From an uncultured Candidatus Thioglobus sp. (GTDB taxonomy: Bacteria > Pseudomonadota > Gammaproteobacteria > PS1 > Pseudothioglobaceae), in the NCBI GenBank assembly GCA_905614365.1, contig CAJQSO010000029.1, positions 1 through 47,182 on the forward strand: DNA of 47,182 bases, given 5' to 3'. Made by a program: the position numbers and the translations under genes. Positions 1-8,389 of this stretch are shown in pieces. The notes beneath the pieces were generated by a model. It did no database searches. It saw only the letters and a list, made by a program, of their open reading frames with translations, and was not told the origin of the DNA. Positions within the stretch are counted from its first letter, which is position 1; every line of letters starts with the position of its first letter.

Positions 1-632
1 TGGCGAATTGAGTGAGTTTTTTGAGTAAAGAATTCTTCAGGATAATCGAATGCTTCTGCCTGTACATCTTGAGGCAAAGATAAAGTTACTGGACCACAAT
101 TTTCTGGATCTAGTAGTGTTTGAATTGCGACAGGTAAACTATTAATTATTTGTTCAGGTCTCATAATTCGATCAAAATAACGACTAACTGGCCTGAAGCA
201 ATCATTAACACTGACTGTAGGATCTGAGAAATCTTCTAATTGTTGAAGAACAGGATCTGGAGTTCGGCTGGCAAAATAATCACCAGGCAATAGTAAAACT
301 GGGAGTCTATTTACATGGGCTAATGCTGCAGATGTAATCATATTAGTTGCGCCAGGTCCAATTGAACTTGTACAAGCCATCATTCTTTGTCTATTATTAG
401 CCTTTGCATAAGCAATGGCTGAATGAACCATTCCTTGCTCACTATGGCTGCGAAATGTAGGAAGCCACTCTTCACACTCTGATAATGCTTGGCCCATTCC
501 AGCAACATTACCATGTCCAAAAATAGCAAAAACTCCAGCAAATAATGGTTGTGTTTCATTATCAATCTCTATATATTGCGCTGATAAATATTTAACGATA
601 GCTTGTGACATTGTGAGTCTGATTGTTTTCAT
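1..632 (-). CDS. iolD: 3D-(3,5/4)-trihydroxycyclohexane-1,2-dione hydrolase IolD, 3' end cut by window edge
   Basis: The first 210 codons are visible and the rest lies beyond base 1. IolD is a thiamine-diphosphate enzyme that hydrolyses the ring of trihydroxycyclohexanedione to 5-deoxyglucuronate in myo-inositol breakdown. The N-terminus (MKTIRLTMSQA) is typical of IolD. The motif SHSEQGM puts the cofactor-activating glutamate at residue 65, followed by ACTSSIGPGATNM, characteristic of the ThDP-enzyme N-terminal domain. The start at 632 is supported by a GAGG Shine-Dalgarno sequence that overlaps the end of iolC; the gap to the iolC stop is 5 bases, so the two are cotranscribed. Confidence 0.93.
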   Translation of the reverse strand, partial: MKTIRLTMSQAIVKYLSAQYIEIDNETQPLFAGVFAIFGHGNVAGMGQALSECEEWLPTFRSHSEQGMVHSAIAYAKANNRQRMMACTSSIGPGATNMITSAALAHVNRLPVLLLPGDYFASRTPDPVLQQLEDFSDPTVSVNDCFRPVSRYFDRIMRPEQIINSLPVAIQTLLDPENCGPVTLSLPQDVQAEAFDYPEEFFTQKTHSIR

Positions 633-637
633 ATTCT

Positions 638-2545
638 TTATTCCTCTCTAAATTTTTTCCACGATTTAATTAGTTCTACGTAATTATTGGACACTAAATC
701 AACCAAGTCTTGGTCACTTATCTTTTTTTGCATCCATTGTTTTGCTGGTTCATAAAAAATTGTTCTACCAACAGTAAACCCTTTACAAATATTATGTTTT
801 GAGGCATCTTCAAAAGAACGCTTTACAGCTTCCATAGATGCTGATTGGCCTAATAGTAACACACCTTCACAGTGAGTATCATTTTGTAATATAACATCAC
901 TCACTTGCTCCCAAGATTTATCTTTAAGTGCTGGCAATTTCCACCAGTCTGGCTTAATACCAAGACTATAAAACCTTTTAAGTATTTGTGGTATGGCTGA
1001 ATCATCCTTTTCAGAATCCTTTGGCAAAATTACTTCTAACAATAATTGATGTCCACTTTGGATACAAGCAGAATTGAGCTCTATGATTTTCGATTCCTGC
1101 TTCAGCCTCAATTCAATAGAATCATTTATATGATAAAACAATAGGCACTTTACAACATGCGTAAGTGGCCATGACTGGAGTTTTGATCCAATTGATCCAT
1201 CGCCCTCAAACTCTAAAGGACAAGAGCCTGGAAGCTCCACAGGCCTTCCAATCCACCATGATTTTTCAGCAAGAGAGTGAAGAGCATCTTCACCATAAGT
1301 GTCGTCTATTAATACACCAACATTATTCTCATCAATATTACTTGTCTTAATAGTCTGTTCAATAGAATTCAAAAATAGTTTTTTTAACTTAACTATACGA
1401 TCAAGACTCTCTCCGCAATCAATTGCTAGGTCATAAAGCTGCTTACGATGATCAAAAGCGAAACCAAAAATCTCAGATCGAATAATACTTCTTGAGCTAA
1501 TTCTGTGAAGGTGATTAAGCTGTTTATCTTGGCTTGGATCTATTATATTATGTGCATTTTCTAGATAGTAAAAAAGCTCTTTCTCCCCTGGAATAGCTGG
1601 AGCACAACCGTGCCTAGAGACCACTAGAGCTCCAGATGCATTTGCATAATTGGCACTCTTCTCAAGACTTTCATTTCTCAAATAACCACGCAAAAATCCA
1701 GACATGAATGCATCGCCAGCACCAAGAACATTTAATATATCTACTTTATTGCCTTTTATAACTTCAAATTCACTCGAACTATTTGGAATATCACTGCTAA
1801 TTACTGTACACCCCAATGGCCCAAGTTTTAAAACAATAATAGCATCACTTACCTTACGAATTTTCTTTAAAGCAGTAACTGTTTCTTCACTCCCACCAGC
1901 AATATGTATCTCCTCTTCAGTACCTACAATTACGTCACAATAAGGCAGTATGGTTTGAATATGCTTACTTACATCAGCACTTGCGATAAAGCGAGATTCA
2001 CCATCACCCAGTCCTGTTAAGCCCCATAAAACAGGCCGATAATCGATGTCTACAATTACCTGAGTGTCGCCTGCTTTAGCATACTCAATAGCCTTCATAC
2101 TTGTGTTATATGTTTTATCTGAAGAAAAATGTGTTCCTGTAATTAGAAGCGCTTTACTGCTTGCAATGAATTTAGCTGAAAAGTCTTTTGTATCAATAGC
2201 CATGTCGGCGCAGTCGTTTCGATAAAAAATAAGTGGGAAAGTATCTTTATTTTGTATTCCTAGAACAACTAAAGCTGTTAATCGATTTTTATCTGTGACA
2301 ACATGCGACACATCAACACCAACACTTGCTAATTCATTCCGCACAAATCGCCCCATGTGCTCATCACCAACTCTGCAGATCATTGCAGACTTTAGTCCAA
2401 GCTTGGAAGAACCATAGGCAATATTCGCAGATGAGCCGCCAAGATATTTTGCAAAACTACCCATATTTTCAAGCGAAGAACCAATTTGTTGTCCGTATAA
2501 ATCTACTGCAGCGCGCCCTAGGCAAATAACATCAAGTGCCTTCAT
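638..2545 (-). CDS. iolC: Fused 5-dehydro-2-deoxygluconokinase IolC with C-terminal DUF2090 aldolase-like domain
   Basis: Residues 1-330 form a PfkB-family sugar kinase: the GGSSANIAYG signature is at 37-45 and GAGDAF carries the catalytic base D278. This part phosphorylates 5-dehydro-2-deoxygluconate in inositol catabolism. Residues about 340-635 form a DUF2090 domain, related to class I aldolases, with FAFDHR at 362-367 and a candidate Schiff-base lysine K466 in HVVKCLLFY. Fusions of this kind are often named bifunctional kinase/5-dehydro-2-deoxyphosphogluconate aldolase, so the C-terminal half may replace IolJ; that activity is inferred. At 635 residues it is about twice the size of a stand-alone IolC. 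Its start overlaps the iolB stop by one base (TAATG). Confidence 0.92.
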   Translation of the reverse strand: MKALDVICLGRAAVDLYGQQIGSSLENMGSFAKYLGGSSANIAYGSSKLGLKSAMICRVGDEHMGRFVRNELASVGVDVSHVVTDKNRLTALVVLGIQNKDTFPLIFYRNDCADMAIDTKDFSAKFIASSKALLITGTHFSSDKTYNTSMKAIEYAKAGDTQVIVDIDYRPVLWGLTGLGDGESRFIASADVSKHIQTILPYCDVIVGTEEEIHIAGGSEETVTALKKIRKVSDAIIVLKLGPLGCTVISSDIPNSSSEFEVIKGNKVDILNVLGAGDAFMSGFLRGYLRNESLEKSANYANASGALVVSRHGCAPAIPGEKELFYYLENAHNIIDPSQDKQLNHLHRISSRSIIRSEIFGFAFDHRKQLYDLAIDCGESLDRIVKLKKLFLNSIEQTIKTSNIDENNVGVLIDDTYGEDALHSLAEKSWWIGRPVELPGSCPLEFEGDGSIGSKLQSWPLTHVVKCLLFYHINDSIELRLKQESKIIELNSACIQSGHQLLLEVILPKDSEKDDSAIPQILKRFYSLGIKPDWWKLPALKDKSWEQVSDVILQNDTHCEGVLLLGQSASMEAVKRSFEDASKHNICKGFTVGRTIFYEPAKQWMQKKISDQDLVDLVSNNYVELIKSWKKFREE

Positions 2546-3342
2546 TATTTATCTAACATCCATTGATGATCGGGGTGGTTTTTAAAAATCCATTGACGTT
2601 TTGGACCCGCCATTACATTTAAATAATAAGAGTCATAACCATAAGGTACACCAACAGGATGATAACCACACGGAACTAATACAACACATTTATCTTCAAC
2701 CGCCATAGTTTCATCAATAGATAAGTCATCCGTATAGACACGCTGGAAAACGAAACCCTGTGATGGGTTAATTCGATGATAATAGGTTTCCTCTAAATAA
2801 GTCTCAACTGGAATATTATCTGAGTCATGCTTGTGAGGCGGGTAGCTTGACCAATTACCAGCAGGAGTTTTAACTTCGACAACCAAAAGGCTGTCAGCCT
2901 CATCTTGTTCTGGCAAGATATTACAAATAGACCTTGTGTTACTTCCTTCCCCTCGAACCTCATTAGTCATATCTTCAGGCTTTATATGTCTTACAGGATA
3001 ATTACCAAAACCAGGTGCCATTGCAATTGCAAGCTCTAGCTTAGTTATTGCTTTAATAGTTACTTTATTGTTATTAGGAACATATAATGCATGTGGCTTA
3101 AGATCTTCGAAGACACTCATTCTATTGCCAATATTATAAAAAGTAACATCTTTAACTGTTATATCAGCCTTGCCCGATAAAATTACAAGGCATAATTCAT
3201 TATCAATTTCTGTTAAATTTAAAGTTTGTTCGGGCTCCAGTTCATACGCTTTAAATCCAACAAAATCCCAATTTGCTGATTTTGGAGAAATATCTTGATA
3301 ACAACCATTTGAACTTATTTTAGGGCGAGATAAAAGTGACAT
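2545..3342 (-). CDS. iolB: 5-deoxy-glucuronate isomerase IolB
   Basis: IolB converts 5-deoxyglucuronate to 5-dehydro-2-deoxygluconate, between IolD and IolC. The 265-residue product has the bicupin layout of the family, with a metal-site segment around YPPHKHD, EETYYHRI and the C-terminal CGYHPVG. A longer reading frame extends upstream to 3399, but it would run 55 bases into the regulator gene. The ATG at 3342 is preferred because AAGGAAA lies six bases upstream and it begins two bases after the regulator's stop codon. The family assignment is firm. Confidence 0.93.
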   Translation of the reverse strand: MSLLSRPKISSNGCYQDISPKSANWDFVGFKAYELEPEQTLNLTEIDNELCLVILSGKADITVKDVTFYNIGNRMSVFEDLKPHALYVPNNNKVTIKAITKLELAIAMAPGFGNYPVRHIKPEDMTNEVRGEGSNTRSICNILPEQDEADSLLVVEVKTPAGNWSSYPPHKHDSDNIPVETYLEETYYHRINPSQGFVFQRVYTDDLSIDETMAVEDKCVVLVPCGYHPVGVPYGYDSYYLNVMAGPKRQWIFKNHPDHQWMLDK

Positions 3343-3344
3343 AT

Positions 3345-4166
3345 TTAATTTCCTTGTTGATGATAGCCAATTGATATACATATAGCCTGAACGAGACACA
3401 TTGTGGCTCCTAAAGACCTAAAAGTATGAATTTCTGCCTCATGAATGCTAAATAAAAAATCTGCTAAATGAGCAATAGGATTCAACTCTGTATCGGTCAG
3501 CAAAATTACCTTTGCTTTTGAATTTTTTGCCTCTTTAACCGCTTCTGTTGTCATCGTATTGTAAGGATTATAAGTAATTGCAATGAATACTGTTTTGTCA
3601 TCAAGCCAATTTGAAAGGTTCTCCACTTCATTTACATCATTAGCAATACGACATCGAATACCGAGATTGTTTAACATGTAATAAAAGTAATTTGCTACAG
3701 GTTGGGCTCTATTTGTACCGCACAAAATTACTTCTTTAGCATCACACAATGCTTTCACTGTTTCTTCAATTAACTGAACATCTATTTGCTCAGAAAGTAA
3801 TTCTGTAGCAACAATATTGCGACTCGTAATTTCTTTAAAGATATTTGAACTATTTGTAGAAACATTTGTTTCAGTAACTTTTTTCACGTCCGTGATGCGT
3901 TGTCGATAGTTAATAGGAGATTGTGAAATTTTGACCTTAAATAGATCTTGTAGTTCAGCAAAACCACTAAAACCAAAGTGTTTTGCAAAGCGGACTAGCG
4001 TTGAAGGGTACACTCCAATTTCTGAAGCAATAACCGCCAAGGTATTTATTGCAAGGTTTTGTGGCTGATCAATTACATAGAAAGCAATCAACTTCATTTT
4101 TTTGCTTAATCTTGGATAGCTTTCTTGAAGCAAGCTATTTAAATCATTAATATCTTGTGGAGGCAT
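3345..4166 (-). CDS. RpiR/MurR-family transcriptional regulator, likely inositol-locus repressor
   Basis: The 273-residue protein has the RpiR layout: an N-terminal HTH_6 domain (about residues 5-80, with LAVIASEIGVYPSTLVRFAK as the recognition region) and a C-terminal SIS sugar-phosphate-binding domain (about 120-250, with VILCGTNRAQ and FIAITYNPYN). SIS domains in such regulators usually bind a phosphorylated sugar pathway intermediate. It lies between iolG and iolB in the same unit, so it probably controls this locus and its own synthesis. The likely ligand, an iol intermediate such as 5-dehydro-2-deoxygluconate phosphate, is inference. No clear Shine-Dalgarno sequence precedes the ATG. 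Confidence 0.88.
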   Translation of the reverse strand: MPPQDINDLNSLLQESYPRLSKKMKLIAFYVIDQPQNLAINTLAVIASEIGVYPSTLVRFAKHFGFSGFAELQDLFKVKISQSPINYRQRITDVKKVTETNVSTNSSNIFKEITSRNIVATELLSEQIDVQLIEETVKALCDAKEVILCGTNRAQPVANYFYYMLNNLGIRCRIANDVNEVENLSNWLDDKTVFIAITYNPYNTMTTEAVKEAKNSKAKVILLTDTELNPIAHLADFLFSIHEAEIHTFRSLGATMCLVQAICISIGYHQQGN

Positions 4167-4178
4167 TCTATTTAAAAT

Positions 4179-5159
4179 CTATAAATTAATTGAGTTGCCA
4201 CTTTGGAGTGACTCTTTAGCAGCTTCAGCAATTTTTAATGCAAGAACTCCATCAGAAATATTAACACTAGGCTGAGTACCAGAGTGAAATGATTCCATAA
4301 AATGCACTAGTTCATTGTGGAACGCTTTTCCATATCTCTCTAAAAAAAAGTGTTGGTTTTTGGTCTGCTTAATTCCAGATGAGTTACTTAAAATAACACT
4401 GTCTTCAAGGACATTTTTTACTTGAAGCATGCCTGTCTCACCAAAAGCTTCAATTCTCTGATCATAACCAAAGGAGGCTTGTCGACCATTAATAATAGTA
4501 ACTATTGCTCCCTTATTCATATTCATTATTACACTTGCTGTATCAACATCTCCCTGCTTAGCAATATCATCATTTGCAGCATTAGCTGAAACATAGATAC
4601 TTCTTGGAGTGTCATTAAGAATCCAACACGCCATATCAAAATCATGGATCATCATATCGTGAAATAAACCACCGGACCCAGCGATATAGTCCATTGAAGG
4701 TGGCTCAGGGTCATGAGAAGTTATTATTAAAGACTGAATTAAACCAATTGCATTTGCATCAACTTTATTTTTTAAACTAGCCATATGAGGATCAAAACGT
4801 CTATTAAATCCTAACATACATACAATACCACTTTCTTCAACAGCTTTAGCGCACGCCAATGCTCTATCAAGACTTAAATCTATAGGTTTTTCACAAAAAA
4901 CAGGCTTACCAACTTTCGCGCATTTTTCTATAAGATCTGCATGGGTAGAAGTACTGCTAGCAATAATAAAAGCATCTATTTCATTATTTTCAAATGCCTC
5001 ATCAATTGAAAGAGTAATAGTATTGTATTTCTTTGCAAGCTTTTCAGCAGCCTCTTGGTGAAAATCTACAACAGAGTGAAGCTTAGCATTTTCATCACTT
5101 GCTATCGCAATAGCATGGACGGCTCCTATTCGGCCTGCGCCGATTAGACATATTTTCAT
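4179..5159 (-). CDS. iolG: Inositol 2-dehydrogenase, GFO/IDH/MocA family
   Basis: The enzyme oxidises myo-inositol to scyllo-inosose with NAD, the first catabolic step. The Rossmann motif GAGRIGAVHA is at residues 7-16. The family EKP motif places catalytic K91, and FHDMMIHDFD supplies D168 and H172, matching the Lys/Asp/His triad known for IolG. At 326 residues it has the normal length. AGGGA upstream of ATG 5159 supports the start. It sits 9 bases after the transporter ATPase gene and 12 bases before the regulator. Activity on other inositol stereoisomers cannot be excluded from sequence. Confidence 0.9.
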   Translation of the reverse strand: MKICLIGAGRIGAVHAIAIASDENAKLHSVVDFHQEAAEKLAKKYNTITLSIDEAFENNEIDAFIIASSTSTHADLIEKCAKVGKPVFCEKPIDLSLDRALACAKAVEESGIVCMLGFNRRFDPHMASLKNKVDANAIGLIQSLIITSHDPEPPSMDYIAGSGGLFHDMMIHDFDMACWILNDTPRSIYVSANAANDDIAKQGDVDTASVIMNMNKGAIVTIINGRQASFGYDQRIEAFGETGMLQVKNVLEDSVILSNSSGIKQTKNQHFFLERYGKAFHNELVHFMESFHSGTQPSVNISDGVLALKIAEAAKESLQSGNSINL

Positions 5160-5168
5160 AATTAATCC

Positions 5169-5933
5169 CTATTTTTTTAATTCTGATAATTCTTTATGAC
5201 CAGACATCATGGCTTGTAATTCTTGGAAATCAATTTCACCTGATTTAGCTGTACCTAGAGTCTCTCCTCGAGATAAAACTGTAAACTTATCCCCCACTGC
5301 CAAAGCATGGGAAACATTATGAGAAATAAACACTACCGCAACACCTTTTTCTCGAACCCTTTCAATAGTTTTTAATACATTTGAGGTTTGATAAACTCCC
5401 AGGGCAGAGGTAGGCTCATCAAGTATTAATATTTTCGCGCCAAAAAATACTGCTCGCGCAATGGCAACAGTTTGCCTTTCACCACCAGAAAGAGTTCCAA
5501 TTGATTGAGTAGGGTCACGCAATTGAATTCCGATTTTGTCCATTTCAGTCATCAATATTGAGTTGCATTTCTCAAAATCCATAACAGTAATTGGGCCAAC
5601 TTTTTTTGTCAATTCTCTGCCAAGCCAAAAATTTCGAGAAACTGACATTAATGGAATTAAAGCCAAGTCTTGATAAACCGTTGCAATGCCAGCATCAATT
5701 GCATCACGAGGGTTATTAATTTCAGTCTCTTTTCCGTTAATATTGATCTGCCCACTTGTTGGCTGATGGACTCCAGACATAATTTTAATAAATGTGGATT
5801 TTCCAGCACCATTATCTCCAAGTAGACAATGGCACTCGCCAGCATTAATAGAAATAGAAACGCCTTTAAGAGCATCTACATTTCCAAAACTCTTATGGAT
5901 ATCTTTAAGCTCCATCAATGGTAAATCACTCAT
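5169..5933 (-). CDS. Sugar (inositol) ABC transporter ATP-binding protein
   Basis: A cytoplasmic ATPase of the CUT2 sugar importer class. Walker A GDNGAGKST is at 39-47, the Q-loop TVYQD near 86-89, the signature LSGGERQ at 148-154 and Walker B ILILDEP with D172/E173. It is 254 residues with one nucleotide-binding domain, unlike RbsA/MglA, which carry two; single-domain forms are known from FrcA-type systems and would act as a homodimer. The start codon overlaps the permease stop by one base (TAATG), indicating coupled translation. Neighbouring iol genes make myo-inositol the likely cargo. Confidence 0.92.
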   Translation of the reverse strand: MSDLPLMELKDIHKSFGNVDALKGVSISINAGECHCLLGDNGAGKSTFIKIMSGVHQPTSGQININGKETEINNPRDAIDAGIATVYQDLALIPLMSVSRNFWLGRELTKKVGPITVMDFEKCNSILMTEMDKIGIQLRDPTQSIGTLSGGERQTVAIARAVFFGAKILILDEPTSALGVYQTSNVLKTIERVREKGVAVVFISHNVSHALAVGDKFTVLSRGETLGTAKSGEIDFQELQAMMSGHKELSELKK

Positions 5934-7039
5934 TATTTTGCCCCAGTAATTAACTTACGAACATGTGTATTAAGGATCACCGCTAATAATAGAAGAACTC
6001 CTAAGAACACTCTAAATAAGGAACTCTCTACTCCAATAAAAAATAAGCCTTGTTGAACAACTCCAAATATTACGGCTCCTAGAGCTGCTCCAATAACTGA
6101 CCCATAGCCACCCGTTAATAAAGCGCCTCCTATAACTACCGAAATTATTGCTTCAAATTCTTTCAAAATACCTCTGTCCGCAGAGGCTGAGCCAAATTCA
6201 ATAACTTGAGTAGTAGCAAATACGGTTGCACAAAACGCAGTAAAGACAAACATGAGTATCTTAACTCTGTTGACTGGGACCCCAATATGCCTTGCAGCCT
6301 GTGCATCACCACCAGCAGCATAAATCCAGTTACCAAAACGAGTTTTTGTTAACAAAAGATGCGCAAAAATAATTAACCCTATAGCCCACACCATCATCAT
6401 TGGTATTCCAGAAACAACTGGTTGACCAGCTTTTGTTCCAGCTACAAAAGTTTGAATTATGCCTTGCTCAGCAAGCCAATCGAATGCTCCTGTGAATATT
6501 TTTCCACCAAAAAATGGCGCTAACCAGTCATTTTCAGCGACTTCTGTAACTCCGCCAATAATAGTTTTTTTAGTACTTATAATTGCAATAAAGATTGTCA
6601 TTCCTCGCAAGATATATAAAAAAGCAAGACTAACAATAAAAGATGGTAAATTTGTTTTGACTGTAATGTAGCCAATTAATGCACCTATAGCCATTGAAAC
6701 AACAAAGGCTGAAATAATACTAAGCCAAACTGGCCAACCCCATACCACTGAGGTAACAGCAATAATTATTCCGGCAAAGCCTATCATTGATCCTACTGAA
6801 AGATCGAACTCTCCAGCAATCATGAGAAGGCAGGCACCAACTGCAATAATAATAAATTGCGAAGATACTATTCCCCAATTCATAGAGCCTTCTAATGAAA
6901 ACATCCCAGTATCTCGTGCCACTAAAAAAAAGAATAGAAAAACTAATACAACGCCAACAATTGCACCTAAGTCAGGACGAAGTAATGCGACACTAAATTT
7001 AGAACGAATTAATGAAATTTTTTTTTCAATTGTAGACAT
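5933..7039 (-). CDS. Sugar (inositol) ABC transporter permease
   Basis: The 368-residue integral membrane protein belongs to the BPD_transp_2 (RbsC/FrcB-like) family. Hydrophobic segments recur through the whole length, starting with a block at about residues 25-45 (LGAIVGVVLVFLFFFLVA) and including AGEFDLSVGSMIGFAG, a hallmark of this permease class, and the C-terminal GYGSVIGAALGAVIFG. An insert of about 50 residues between segments (near 155-210) is predicted to be outside the membrane. AGGATC precedes ATG 7039. It is separated from the upstream binding-protein gene by a terminator-like hairpin. Confidence 0.92.
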   Translation of the reverse strand: MSTIEKKISLIRSKFSVALLRPDLGAIVGVVLVFLFFFLVARDTGMFSLEGSMNWGIVSSQFIIIAVGACLLMIAGEFDLSVGSMIGFAGIIIAVTSVVWGWPVWLSIISAFVVSMAIGALIGYITVKTNLPSFIVSLAFLYILRGMTIFIAIISTKKTIIGGVTEVAENDWLAPFFGGKIFTGAFDWLAEQGIIQTFVAGTKAGQPVVSGIPMMMVWAIGLIIFAHLLLTKTRFGNWIYAAGGDAQAARHIGVPVNRVKILMFVFTAFCATVFATTQVIEFGSASADRGILKEFEAIISVVIGGALLTGGYGSVIGAALGAVIFGVVQQGLFFIGVESSLFRVFLGVLLLLAVILNTHVRKLITGAK

Positions 7040-7108
7040 TATTAGATCCTATTGGTTTATCTAAAATAGTTCAATTTGAATTTCAAACCTGATAAAGATA
7101 AAAAAAAT

Positions 7109-7141
7109 GCTACCCACCAATTTAAGACAATGGTGGGTAGC
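7109..7141 (-). terminator. Intercistronic hairpin with T-tract, probable leaky terminator
   Basis: Bases 7109-7119 pair perfectly with 7131-7141 (11 bp, GC-rich core TACCCACC) around an 11-base loop. On the minus strand the stem is followed almost at once by seven T residues (plus-strand A run 7101-7107), the form of an intrinsic terminator. It lies between the binding-protein stop (7163) and the permease start (7039). The expected effect is more mRNA for the binding protein than for the membrane parts, or protection of its 3' end. Confidence 0.8.
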
Positions 7142-7162
7142 ACGTTAAAACTAAACTAGCTA

Positions 7163-8122
7163 TTAACGGTAAACACCTGCATATTTTTCAACTAAGCTAA
7201 TATTGCTCTTAGTGATAAATCCAGGGCCAGAGTTAATTGCACCAGAAGGCCATACGCCATATCTTGACAAGTTAGTCAACAATACAACTGGAAGATATCC
7301 TTGTAAGTACGGCTGTTGATCAATAGCGAAAGAAATAACATCTGCTTTAACTGCAGCAGCAATTTCACTTGAAAGATCAAAAGTTCCAAAATAGATATCG
7401 CCCGAACGACCCATATCATCTAAAGCTGAAAGCGTTGGATGAGCTGAAGTTGGACCTAAAGTAAGGATGGCATCTGTATCAGGATTAGACCTAAGGTGAG
7501 CCATAACTTTATTTTTTATCTCTGTTGGATCTTGTCCAGAGTCGATCATTTGATTACCTAAATCTACACCAAGTGCATCTGCATAGCCCTGGCAACGATC
7601 AACTGAAACTGGGTTTGTAAAAAAGTGATTAACACATAAAAACTTAGTTACTCCAGCAGCTTTAGCTCTTTTACCTGCACCAAAACCAGCATCATACTCA
7701 GGCTGGCCAATGTGCGCTAATGCTCCTAGCATTTCAGATTGCTCACGAGTTCCAGAGTTAATTGTAACAACTGGAATTCCTTTTGCGATTGCACTAGTAA
7801 TTGGTCCTTTTAGAACATCATAATCAGCAATTGTAACAATAATGCCATCAGGATTACTTGCTGCAGCCTGCTCAACAATACGTGCCATATCTGCTAGATC
7901 ACCAGTAGTAGGGTTACGGTAATCTACTGTAACTCCCATTTGTTCACCAGCTACTTCAATAGCATTTTTAATTGTATTCCACCATGAATCAGAATCTGGT
8001 GCATGACTTACTAGAACAAACTTCTCTCCGTCAGCCATAGCTGTCGTAGTTCCAACAGTTGTTCCAAAAAGAACAAATACTGCAAGAAATAGACGTGAAG
8101 CATATTTATTTATTTTCAACAT
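7163..8122 (-). CDS. Periplasmic sugar (inositol) ABC transporter substrate-binding protein
   Basis: A 319-residue periplasmic-binding protein of the Peripla_BP_4 class, the first gene of the inositol unit. It starts with a Sec signal peptide: positive N-terminus (MLKINKYASR), hydrophobic core, and a likely cleavage after AMA near residue 30. The mature part begins EKFVLVSHAPDSDSWW and has the alternating fold seen in ribose-type binders (NPDGIIVTIAD, GIPVVTINSG, AILTLGPTSAHPT). A strong Shine-Dalgarno sequence (GAAAGGAG) precedes the ATG. Myo-inositol as ligand is inferred from the neighbours; the family also binds ribose, xylose and autoinducer-like sugars. Confidence 0.92.
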   Translation of the reverse strand: MLKINKYASRLFLAVFVLFGTTVGTTTAMADGEKFVLVSHAPDSDSWWNTIKNAIEVAGEQMGVTVDYRNPTTGDLADMARIVEQAAASNPDGIIVTIADYDVLKGPITSAIAKGIPVVTINSGTREQSEMLGALAHIGQPEYDAGFGAGKRAKAAGVTKFLCVNHFFTNPVSVDRCQGYADALGVDLGNQMIDSGQDPTEIKNKVMAHLRSNPDTDAILTLGPTSAHPTLSALDDMGRSGDIYFGTFDLSSEIAAAVKADVISFAIDQQPYLQGYLPVVLLTNLSRYGVWPSGAINSGPGFITKSNISLVEKYAGVYR

Positions 8123-8389
8123 AATCTTTTATCTCCTTTCTTTGAGTTTTTTTGAAGTCACGATTGACCCCAATATTGAAGGATTTTTAGAACTTCAATA
8201 TTTTGAGTATACATGAAGTGATATATATCTTTTCTATTATGTTAAAAAATAGAACATATGTTATAGTATCAACTATATAGCGCGGGTTAGAACCAATCCA
8301 TCATAAAAGATATTCCAGTCTTGTAATTAACAAAAATTAAAATTTAGTTCTTGGTATATTAATCTCAAATAATTCTATAACTTTATATT
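8123..8389. promoter_or_regulatory. Divergent control region between the inositol operon and iolA/mmsA
   Basis: This 267-bp AT-rich gap must hold the promoters for both directions. On the minus strand TGTATACT (TATACT at 8206-8211) resembles an extended -10 box, but no good -35 is visible. Other symmetric elements are AACATATGTT at 8253-8262 and TATAGT/ACTATA at 8262-8277. On the plus side, TATAAC and TATATT lie just before the mmsA start, which has no Shine-Dalgarno sequence. I see no coding potential in it. Confidence 0.6.
8172..8202. promoter_or_regulatory. Candidate operator: perfect 10-bp inverted repeat
   Basis: AATATTGAAG at 8172-8181 is matched by CTTCAATATT at 8193-8202 across an 11-base spacer, about two helical turns between arm centres. 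It lies immediately downstream of the candidate minus-strand -10 box at 8206-8211, so it would cover the start of transcription of the inositol unit. RpiR-family repressors bind inverted repeats, and one is encoded in this unit. Assignment to that protein is inference. Confidence 0.5.

Noticed and set aside
380-565. 61-residue minus-strand open frame
   Set aside because: It lies inside iolD, in another frame; iolD has clear family motifs over the same bases.
3343-3399. N-terminal extension of IolB
   Set aside because: It would overlap the regulator gene by 55 bases; ATG 3342 has a strong Shine-Dalgarno sequence.
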